Part shown: piece after piece, positions 1 through 5,094 of the stretch
Position numbering within the stretch: the first letter of the stretch is position 1
Layout: the number at the start of each line of letters is the position of its first letter
From: Cloacimonetes bacterium TCS62
GTDB taxonomy: Bacteria > Cloacimonadota > Cloacimonadia > Cloacimonadales > TCS61
Length of the DNA: 5,094 bases
Direction of reading: 5' to 3'
Assembly (NCBI GenBank): GCA_001577185.1
Contig: LSCM01000112.1
Span: 1 to 5,094, forward strand
Notes under the pieces: model-generated
Database searches by the model: none
What the model was told of the DNA's origin: nothing
What the model saw: only the letters and a program-made list of their open reading frames with translations
Position numbers and translations under genes: made by a program

Positions 1-66
1 TTGACAAGATTGAACGATTTCAGAAAATTGTCTCACAATGGTTGGCAAGTAATTGTCGACTAAATA

Positions 67-117
67 TTGATACTGTTTTAAGCATGGAGCGTAGCGGAAG
101 GCTGAAAACAGTATCAA
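67..117. repeat. Perfect 13-bp inverted repeat (hairpin) with G+C-rich loop
   Basis: Arms at 67-79 (TTGATACTGTTTT) and 105-117 (AAAACAGTATCAA) are exact reverse complements, separated by 25 bases. After one mismatched pair (80/104) the stem resumes for three pairs (AGC 81-83 with GCT 101-103). That leaves an inner loop of about 17 bases that is much richer in G and C than the rest of the window. The 3' arm is followed by A's, not T's, so it is not a rho-independent terminator for the + strand. It could be a mobile repeat, a recombination or transposase-binding site, or an RNA structure in the leader of the transposase mRNA. Confidence 0.7.
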
Positions 118-129
118 AAAAAACCAAAC

Positions 130-133
130 AGGA
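130..133 (+). promoter_or_regulatory. Ribosome binding site of the transposase gene
   Basis: AGGA lies six bases upstream of the ATG at 140, a normal Shine-Dalgarno spacing. It supports that start codon over later ones. Confidence 0.5.
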
Positions 134-139
134 ATAATT

Positions 140-1114
140 ATGTCATATAAATATCATAAAAATGCAAGAACCACAGTGGAGATTAGAAAAGAAATTAAAC
201 GTTCTAATTTATCCACAAAAGAACTAGCAGAAAAATATAATGTTCACCCTAATACTGTAAGAAAATGGAAAAAAAGAAGTATGGATGATCTGGAAGACAG
301 ATCGCATGCCACAGGTGTTAAATCATATACCTTAAGTGAGTTTGAAAGAATGATTATCGCAGAAGTTAAGAGAGTAACTTTGTTTAGTATCGATGATCTA
401 TTACAAATACTTAAGCCATTTATACCAAATCTCAATAAAGATAATCTCTATATTACTCTAAAACAAAAAGGACTTAATAGAAATGAACTCATCCTCCCAG
501 AAAAAGAAACTAAACAAAAACCGATAAAAAAATTCAAAAAATATAACCAGGGTTATATACATGTAGATGTTAAATATCTACCTAAAATCAAGGGAGATAA
601 AAAGTATCTATTTGTATCTATAGATAGAAAAACCAGATTAGCTTTTATAAAAATATACGATAATAAAAGTGCTAAATCTGCTGAAGATTTCCTGGAAAAT
701 ATTACTAACTTTTATCCCTTCAAAATAAATAAAATCCTTACTGATAATGGAAAAGAATTTACCGATAAATTTAGACCTAATACCGATTTTAAACCTACTG
801 GAAAACATATATTCGACCAAAAATGTAAAAAACATAAAATAGAACATAGATTAACTAAACCCAGAACTCCAAAGACTAATGGAATGGTTGAAAGAATGAA
901 TAGACGAATTGAAGATAAGGTCTTAAAAAAAATAAGATTCGATAATTATAAAGACCTGAAAAATTGTATTATAAAATATATTAATGATTATAACCTATAT
1001 ATTAAACAAAAATCTCTTGACTATAAATCCCCTGTTGACTTCTTGAAGTTTATGAAAAAATATAAAAATTGGAAGTACCCTATCCCACATAACCAAAAGC
1101 GGGATAACAATTAG
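140..1114 (+). CDS. IS481-like DDE transposase with N-terminal helix-turn-helix
   Basis: This 324-residue protein is a cut-and-paste type DNA transposase that would bind the ends of its element and catalyse strand transfer. An N-terminal helix-turn-helix is visible at about residues 25-46 (LSTKELAEKYNVHPNTVRKW). A linker follows, then an rve-type integrase core from about residue 135. The acidic triad is readable as D143 in HVDVKYL, D202 in LTDNGKEF and E251 in TNGMVERMNRR, and all three are present. Length and motif order match intact members of the IS481 group, and there is no frameshift or internal stop, so the enzyme looks functional. The motif NGxVERxN is typical of IS481/IS3-type cores. 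A separate OrfA, as in IS3, is absent. The very lysine-rich composition fits the AT-rich host. The exact family is inferred from motifs, so a related integrase-core family remains possible. Confidence 0.88.
   Translation: MSYKYHKNARTTVEIRKEIKRSNLSTKELAEKYNVHPNTVRKWKKRSMDDLEDRSHATGVKSYTLSEFERMIIAEVKRVTLFSIDDLLQILKPFIPNLNKDNLYITLKQKGLNRNELILPEKETKQKPIKKFKKYNQGYIHVDVKYLPKIKGDKKYLFVSIDRKTRLAFIKIYDNKSAKSAEDFLENITNFYPFKINKILTDNGKEFTDKFRPNTDFKPTGKHIFDQKCKKHKIEHRLTKPRTPKTNGMVERMNRRIEDKVLKKIRFDNYKDLKNCIIKYINDYNLYIKQKSLDYKSPVDFLKFMKKYKNWKYPIPHNQKRDNN
1081..1106. repeat. Short inverted repeat at the 3' end of the transposase gene, possible IS right-end element
   Basis: TATCCC (1081-1086) and GGGATA (1101-1106) are exact reverse complements around a 14-base spacer, within the last codons of the transposase. 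Read from the opposite strand, the sequence starting at 1109 begins TGT, as many insertion-sequence tips do. A convincing matching left tip was not found upstream, so calling it an IS end is only a suggestion. Confidence 0.35.
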
Positions 1115-1144
1115 AAATAAATTTTTTGAGTAAAACTAAAAAAG

Positions 1145-1173
1145 TTGAAAATAAATGTAAGTTCCGATAAATT
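1145..1173 (+). promoter_or_regulatory. Weak candidate promoter for the secreted-protein/barrel operon
   Basis: TTGAAA (1145-1150) resembles a -35 box. It is followed after 17 bases by TAAATT (1168-1173), which matches four of six positions of a -10 box. The gap is so AT-rich that such matches are expected by chance, and the lineage may use a different sigma-factor consensus. Confidence 0.2.
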
Positions 1174-1222
1174 AGATAAAAAAGATTTTTACATCTTAAA
1201 TGATGATTAATTTTTTACTTAG

Positions 1223-1230
1223 AAAGGGTG
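1223..1230 (+). promoter_or_regulatory. Purine-rich ribosome binding site upstream of a GTG start
   Basis: AAAGGGTG ends seven bases before the GTG at 1238. An in-frame TAA (1235-1237) directly precedes the GTG and no in-frame ATG follows within the signal peptide. The GTG is therefore the only start that keeps the export signal. Confidence 0.45.
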
Positions 1231-1237
1231 AAATTAA

Positions 1238-3721
1238 GTGAAATATATTTTAAGTATAATTGTTATATGTTTCTTAACTGTTGGGAATCTTCACTCAATT
1301 CAAGACATAGCTTTTGATAAAAATTATAATCTATTTACTTCCCTAAGAGATACAGAACCACCTTATGTTGACAATTTGAATCCTGATTCAAATGCGACAA
1401 ATGTTCCAGTAGATACTGATATTACTTTTCATATTTATGACGATGAGGACGGGGTTGATTTGTCTACTGTAGAAGTTGAAATTCAGGAGGTATTATACAC
1501 ATCAACAAATAGTTGTTTTTACTATAGCGGAACAGAGAGTGATTATAGTATAGTAATAAATCCTCCATTGAATTTTTCTTTTGGGGATACTATATATATA
1601 AAAATCAGAGCTTTAGATAATTCAATACCACCTAATATAATGCCAGAAGTTCTATACTTTTTTGAATGTATAGAAGATTCATTACCGCCTTATATTGGCG
1701 AATTATACCCTTCACCCGAATCGTTAGATATTCCTGTTAATACCAATATTACTTTTCATATTTATGATAATGCAGTTGGTGTAGATCTTGCTTCAATCTT
1801 AGTTGATATCCAGGGGATAGAGTATTCAGTAAGTGATGAATATTTCTATGTGAGTGGGACTGCAAATGATTATGAAATCTTAATTGACATACCATACGAA
1901 TTTGAAATAGGTGAAGTTGTAAATGTTCAAATTGACGCAGCTGATTTAAATGGAATCCAGATGGACACATTTGTGTTTTGGTTCCAGTGTGAATATGACA
2001 CTCAACCACCAACAGCAGGAGAATTTAATCCATCCCAGGGAGCTACAGATGTTCCAATTGATACAAATATTTCCTTTAATATTTATGATAATATGGTTGG
2101 AGTTGACACAACTTCTGTGGTCGTAAAAATTCAGGGAACTCCTTATACTTACCTGAATTCCACCTTTGATATTGATGATATTGCAAATGGATACACAATA
2201 ACAATAGACCCCATTAATAATTTTGATTATGAAGAGATAGTATCTGTCCAGATTGATGCTGAAGATTTAGCAGAGCCCCCCAATATAATGCAAACAGTCT
2301 CATATTCTTTTCAATGTTTAATTTTAAATACTCCACCAGTTGTTGAAAATATTGAGATAACAACTTTAGAAGATGCACCAGTAAATATCATCCTTTATGC
2401 TTATGATGCAGAAGGTGACGATTTAATATTTAATGTAATAGATGAGACAATACATGGAGTTTTCGATGATGGGATTTATACTCCAAATGTAAATTATAAT
2501 GGTGTTGATAGTTTTACTTATAATGCGTTTGATGGAGAATTGTATTCTAACACTGCAACTGTCACAATCACAATTACTTCTGTAAATGACAAACCAACAA
2601 TCGTGTTGCCTAATTCATTTACTTTTGAAGAAGACAGCACATTGATAGTAAATTTTGAACCATATATAAATGATGTTGAGGCTGAACCATTAACATTAAC
2701 AGTTTCTGATAATTATTATATCATAGTTACAATAGATACATTTGAAGTCACATTGGGTGCAATAGAAAATTGGAATGGTTCTGAAACAATTACATTTATA
2801 GTGACCGATAGTTGTATGGAATCTGGAAGTGATGAAATAGAGATAGTGGTAAACGATGTAAATGATGTTCCAACAATCGTATTACCTGATTCATTTACTT
2901 TTAAAGAAGACAGCACACTAATAGTAGATTTTGAGCCATATATAAATGATATTGATAATGACCCTTTAACATTAACAGTTTCGGATAATACAAATATCAT
3001 AGCTGAGATATACAGCTATATAGTTACTTTTGGAGCGGCAGATGACTGGAACGGAACTGAAACATTATTATTCATAATTAATGATAACCAGGGAAGAACA
3101 ATCACTTCGGATAGTGTGGATATTATTGTTATTCCCATAAACGATCCCCCAATATTTAACATTGATTTATTACCAGATTCCTTCTCATTTGAAGAAAATT
3201 CCTCTATTGAAATAGATTTTGCTCAATATGTGAGTGACCCTGAACAAAGTCTTGGAGAATTAACATTATCCGTAACTGGTAACACAGATATAAATGTTGA
3301 AGTTTCAGATATGATTGTAACCCTATCTACTCCTCCAAATTGGATAGGTTCAGAAATTATAACTTTTACTTTAGAAGATAATCAGTCTAGAGCCGCAACT
3401 TCTGTAGATATCAAAATAATAGTAAATCCTGAAACACCTGAAGAAAAAATAAAAGTTGAACCTCATACAATTACCTGGGGTAAAAATTCTTGTGATGTTA
3501 TTATTTATTCACAAGAAGCAAAAGAGAAAATAAAATGTAGAATATTTAATAGGGGGGGAGAACTTATTACAAATTTAGATGTAGAAGATTTTGGAAAGAA
3601 TAAAAAAGCGACTTGGTATGCAAAAAGAGATAATGGCAGTGATGTAAGTGGTGGATTCTATATTTATCAAGTAGTTATTAATGGAAGAGTTTATCAAGGA
3701 AGTGTAATCGTTGTAAGATAG
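1238..3721 (+). CDS. Secreted multi-domain Ig/cadherin-like repeat protein with FlgD-like C-terminal tail
   Basis: This 827-residue exported protein is probably a surface adhesin or structural protein; no enzyme domain is seen. Residues 1-20 form a signal peptide (MKYILSIIVICFLTVG, hydrophobic core). Three tandem Ig-like units follow at about 38-144, 147-251 and 254-360. Each starts D-x-x-PP, contains FHIYD or NIYD followed by GVD, and ends in F/W-x-C. Residues 364-452 resemble a Big_9/cadherin-like domain (LEDAPV, YNGVDSFTYNAFDG, ending SVND). Three cadherin-like units lie at about 453-544, 545-636 and 637-732, with EEDST, YINDxxxxPLTLTVSDN and WNGxET motifs and NDxP linkers that suggest calcium binding. 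Residues 768-827 match the FlgD-like/T9SS-style tail: a RIFN-x-GGEL strand, GFYIYQV and a final GSVIVVR strand. The start codon is GTG. The next gene begins four bases after the stop, which suggests co-transcription. The domain family names are inferred from motifs; the ligand is unknown. Confidence 0.88.
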   Translation: MKYILSIIVICFLTVGNLHSIQDIAFDKNYNLFTSLRDTEPPYVDNLNPDSNATNVPVDTDITFHIYDDEDGVDLSTVEVEIQEVLYTSTNSCFYYSGTESDYSIVINPPLNFSFGDTIYIKIRALDNSIPPNIMPEVLYFFECIEDSLPPYIGELYPSPESLDIPVNTNITFHIYDNAVGVDLASILVDIQGIEYSVSDEYFYVSGTANDYEILIDIPYEFEIGEVVNVQIDAADLNGIQMDTFVFWFQCEYDTQPPTAGEFNPSQGATDVPIDTNISFNIYDNMVGVDTTSVVVKIQGTPYTYLNSTFDIDDIANGYTITIDPINNFDYEEIVSVQIDAEDLAEPPNIMQTVSYSFQCLILNTPPVVENIEITTLEDAPVNIILYAYDAEGDDLIFNVIDETIHGVFDDGIYTPNVNYNGVDSFTYNAFDGELYSNTATVTITITSVNDKPTIVLPNSFTFEEDSTLIVNFEPYINDVEAEPLTLTVSDNYYIIVTIDTFEVTLGAIENWNGSETITFIVTDSCMESGSDEIEIVVNDVNDVPTIVLPDSFTFKEDSTLIVDFEPYINDIDNDPLTLTVSDNTNIIAEIYSYIVTFGAADDWNGTETLLFIINDNQGRTITSDSVDIIVIPINDPPIFNIDLLPDSFSFEENSSIEIDFAQYVSDPEQSLGELTLSVTGNTDINVEVSDMIVTLSTPPNWIGSEIITFTLEDNQSRAATSVDIKIIVNPETPEEKIKVEPHTITWGKNSCDVIIYSQEAKEKIKCRIFNRGGELITNLDVEDFGKNKKATWYAKRDNGSDVSGGFYIYQVVINGRVYQGSVIVVR
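1349..2317 (+). repeat. Three tandem Ig-like coding repeats (about 107 residues each)
   Basis: The units begin near 1349, 1676 and 1997 and encode residues 38-360. They share the order D-x-x-PP, N/D-VPV/I-D/N-T-x-I-x-F-x-IYD, GVD, a G-T/I-A-like turn and a closing F/W-x-C strand. The first two units still share a 22-bp identical DNA stretch (1419-1440 and 1746-1767, offset 327 bp). The third is more diverged. They are best read as serially duplicated domains of the Big_5/SbsA Ig-like type. Confidence 0.75.
2594..3433 (+). repeat. Three tandem cadherin-like coding repeats, first two partly near-identical
   Basis: Units start near 2594, 2870 and 3146 and encode residues 453-732. The first 120 bases of units one and two (2594-2713 and 2870-2989) differ at only 15 positions by my count, most of them silent or conservative. 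The second halves are far more diverged. Unit three keeps the LPDSFSFEE, LTLSVT and NWIGSE landmarks but carries a few extra residues. The 276-bp period is in frame. Confidence 0.75.
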
Positions 3722-3725
3722 AAAA

Positions 3726-5094
3726 ATGAAAAAAAGTTTATTACTTGTTTTGTTGATTATTCCGATATTTTGTTTCAGTTATGATTTTAATGACGGTGGC
3801 ATAAGAAACAATGCAATGGGAGGAACTGGAATCAGTTCTTCTAATGATGCATCAGCTGCAGTTTGGAATCCAGCACTTTTAGGAAATTTAGATAGATTTG
3901 AATTACTTACTGATTTTAGAGAATATACAATCAAATTAGATAATGATAATATATCTCAAAATATTGCATACCTAAATCTTCCATTAAAGAATATTGGAAC
4001 ATTTGCTTTAAGTGGAAATTATTTTGGGTCAAGATACTACGGAGAAGGAAAATTTGGAATTCATTTTGGAAGAAATTTTGTCTCTAATAAATTCTTTGCT
4101 GGAATTAGCATTAACAATTACTACATTAATGCGGAAGAGGTAGATATATACAAAAATGTATTTGACTATGATGTTGGACTGGCATTTTCTCCAGTAACAA
4201 TCGTCAGGTTTGGTTTAGTAGCTAAGAACTTAGCCCAAGCAAATTTGGCATCTGAACCTGGTGGAGAAGATAAACTTCCAATGCTCTTCGGCTTTGGAAC
4301 AGTATTAACTTTGAAAAGGTTTAATATTGCTGTAGACGGTCAATTTGGAGACTATGCTGAAAATAATGACTTCTTATTTGAAGTTTTTGCAGTTGGTGCT
4401 GAATTTATACTTTCAGATCATTTGCATCTTCGTATTGGAGTGAATGACAATTATTTCACTGGCGGTTTTGGCTTAAAACTCTTTTCTAAAAACTGGGGTG
4501 GCTCATTTTTGAGAGAAGAATTGGTAAATATCAATTGTTTGGGTATATTTATAGATTATTCTTTCCAGGTTTCTATGAGTAATGATATTGAATCATATAT
4601 TGGAGATCATTTCATTGGACTTAAGATTGATTTTGGTAAAACCCTAACTACAAAAGAAAAGCCATCAAAATATCCTTTTCCTACAACAGAAAAGAAAGTG
4701 GAGGTGCGAGTAGATACCGTATTTGTTGAGAAGGTTAGAGTTGATACTTTGGTGCAGGAAGTAACGGTCTATGACACTGTAACCATAGTTGAGAAGGAGA
4801 TAGAGGAACGGGTAGATACAGTATTTGTTGAGAAGGTTAGAGTTGATACTTTGGTGCAGGAAGTAACGGTCTATGACACTGTAACCATAGTTGAGAAGGA
4901 GATAGAGGAACGGGTAGATACAGTATTTGTTGAGAAGGTTAGAGTTGATACTTTGATAAAAGAAGTAACAATTTTTGATACTGTAACCATAGTTGAGAAG
5001 GAGATAGAGGAACGAGTGGACACAGTATTTGTTGAGAAAGTTAGAGTTGATACTTTGGTGCAGGAAGTAACGGTCTATGACACTGTAACCATAG
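3726..5094 (+). CDS. PorV/PorQ (UPF0164)-like outer-membrane beta-barrel protein with tandem-repeat tail, 3' end beyond window
   Basis: The window shows 456 codons and no stop. Residues 1-18 are a signal peptide (MKKSLLLVLLIIPIFCFS). The mature N-terminus carries the signature AMGGTGISSSNDASAAVWNP (30-49), typical of PorV/PorQ/UPF0164 and related FadL-like barrels. Alternating amphipathic strands with aromatic girdles follow to about residue 305. They include DVGLAFSP, RFGLVAKNLAQ and a LP-x-x-x-GFGT strand that match this group. A Pro/Lys-rich linker (306-325) leads into 34-residue repeats from residue 329. The start is ATG, four bases after the upstream stop, with no strong Shine-Dalgarno, so translational coupling is likely. 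In type IX secretion PorV binds the C-terminal signal domain of cargo. Here the upstream gene encodes a protein with such a tail, so a partner role is inferred. The repeat tail is not usual for PorV, and an OmpA-like or other anchoring domain could follow beyond the edge. Confidence 0.8.
   Translation, partial: MKKSLLLVLLIIPIFCFSYDFNDGGIRNNAMGGTGISSSNDASAAVWNPALLGNLDRFELLTDFREYTIKLDNDNISQNIAYLNLPLKNIGTFALSGNYFGSRYYGEGKFGIHFGRNFVSNKFFAGISINNYYINAEEVDIYKNVFDYDVGLAFSPVTIVRFGLVAKNLAQANLASEPGGEDKLPMLFGFGTVLTLKRFNIAVDGQFGDYAENNDFLFEVFAVGAEFILSDHLHLRIGVNDNYFTGGFGLKLFSKNWGGSFLREELVNINCLGIFIDYSFQVSMSNDIESYIGDHFIGLKIDFGKTLTTKEKPSKYPFPTTEKKVEVRVDTVFVEKVRVDTLVQEVTVYDTVTIVEKEIEERVDTVFVEKVRVDTLVQEVTVYDTVTIVEKEIEERVDTVFVEKVRVDTLIKEVTIFDTVTIVEKEIEERVDTVFVEKVRVDTLVQEVTVYDTVTI
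4710..5094 (+). repeat. 102-bp in-frame tandem repeat array, about 3.8 copies, continuing past the window
   Basis: Copies start at 4710, 4812, 4914 and 5016, an exact 102-bp period encoding 34 residues. Copies one and two differ at one base. Copy three differs from copy two at nine bases, mostly clustered in the middle, changing LVQEVTVYDT to LIKEVTIFDT. The partial fourth copy (79 bases) differs from copy two at three silent bases. Each unit contains three DT dipeptides spaced 10, 10 and 14 residues apart, in strands rich in valine and charged residues. The period is a multiple of three, so copy-number change would keep the frame. Confidence 0.95.

Larger units (their letters stand above)
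1..139 (+). other. Left-edge region without an assignable gene; possible 3' end of an upstream ORF
   Basis: No complete gene is visible here. Two frames enter open from the left edge. One stops at 61-63 after 20 codons, with a tail reading NGWQVIVD. The other stays open from position 3 to a TAA at 135-137 (44 sense codons, containing SQWLASNCRLNID and SMERSGRLK). It ends two bases before the transposase ATG. Neither matches a family I recognise and at most one can be real. The longer frame runs straight through the inverted repeat at 67-117, which argues against it being ordinary coding sequence. The stretch could equally be non-coding flank or the left end of the insertion sequence. Confidence 0.25.

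Noticed and set aside
1..29. TTGACA at the very start as a -35 box for the transposase
   Set aside because: At 17 bases spacing the -10 position reads AAAATT, a poor match, and the region is at the window edge.
244..435. Minus-strand 63-codon ORF within the transposase gene
   Set aside because: It lies wholly inside a gene with clear transposase motifs, and its translation shows no recognisable domain. It is an antisense shadow.
638..847. Minus-strand 69-codon ORF rich in phenylalanine
   Set aside because: It is antisense to the lysine-rich transposase core, which makes Phe-rich complements. There is no independent evidence for a gene.
29..1109. TGT...ACA pair as definite insertion-sequence ends with a target duplication
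   Set aside because: Beyond the terminal three bases the two ends do not align well, and the flanks share only two bases.
1182..1217. Possible terminator after the transposase (AAGAT/ATCTT stem and a later T run)
   Set aside because: The stem has only five mostly A-T pairs and the T run is about 13 bases away, so it would not form a convincing intrinsic terminator.
1749..2012. Minus-strand 87-codon ORF rich in histidine and leucine
   Set aside because: It is a composition artefact of the antisense strand of the Ig-like repeats.
2716..3000. Minus-strand 94-codon ORF
   Set aside because: It is antisense to the cadherin-like repeats and its Ser/Val-rich content mirrors the coding strand.
3726..3785. 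Lipoprotein signal for the barrel protein because of C16
   Set aside because: The residues before the cysteine (PIF) do not fit a lipobox. An ordinary signal peptide cleaved after S18 is more likely.
4710..5094. CRISPR-like array
   Set aside because: The repeats are contiguous 102-bp coding units without unique spacers and remain in frame throughout.

Overview
The window is about two-thirds A+T. It suggests a Gram-negative bacterium, because it carries a predicted outer-membrane beta-barrel and a secreted multi-domain protein with a FlgD-like C-terminal tail. That pairing is familiar from the Bacteroidota/FCB assemblage and from deep lineages such as Cloacimonadota, WOR-3 and Elusimicrobiota. 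The sequence alone does not allow a firm assignment. All supported genes lie on the + strand.

Layout. Positions 1-139 hold no complete gene. Two frames run in from the left edge without being recognisable. A striking 13-bp perfect inverted repeat with a G+C-rich loop (67-117) sits just upstream of the first gene. Positions 140-1114 encode a full-length DDE transposase of the IS481-like integrase-core group, with an N-terminal helix-turn-helix. Its insertion-sequence ends could not be fixed with confidence. The 123-bp gap at 1115-1237 is AT-rich and may hold the promoter of what follows.

Positions 1238-3721 (GTG start) encode an 827-residue exported protein. It has a signal peptide, three tandem Ig-like repeats of about 107 residues that each end in a cysteine, one Big_9/cadherin-like domain, three further cadherin-like repeats of about 92-96 residues, and a C-terminal FlgD/T9SS-like tail. 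Four bases after its stop, at 3726, begins a PorV/PorQ (UPF0164)-like outer-membrane barrel protein. It runs off the right edge of the window. After the barrel it enters an in-frame tandem repeat of 102 bp (34 residues), present in about 3.8 copies at 4710-5094.

Reading the last two genes together, the tight spacing suggests one transcript. It would encode a long, probably surface-displayed adhesin-like protein and a PorV-like barrel. In type IX secretion, PorV-family barrels interact with the C-terminal signal domains of exported cargo, so a dedicated cargo/barrel pair is a reasonable inference but is not shown here. The most unusual structure is the nearly perfect DT-rich repeat tail on the barrel protein, which also has an internal 10/10/14-residue rhythm.
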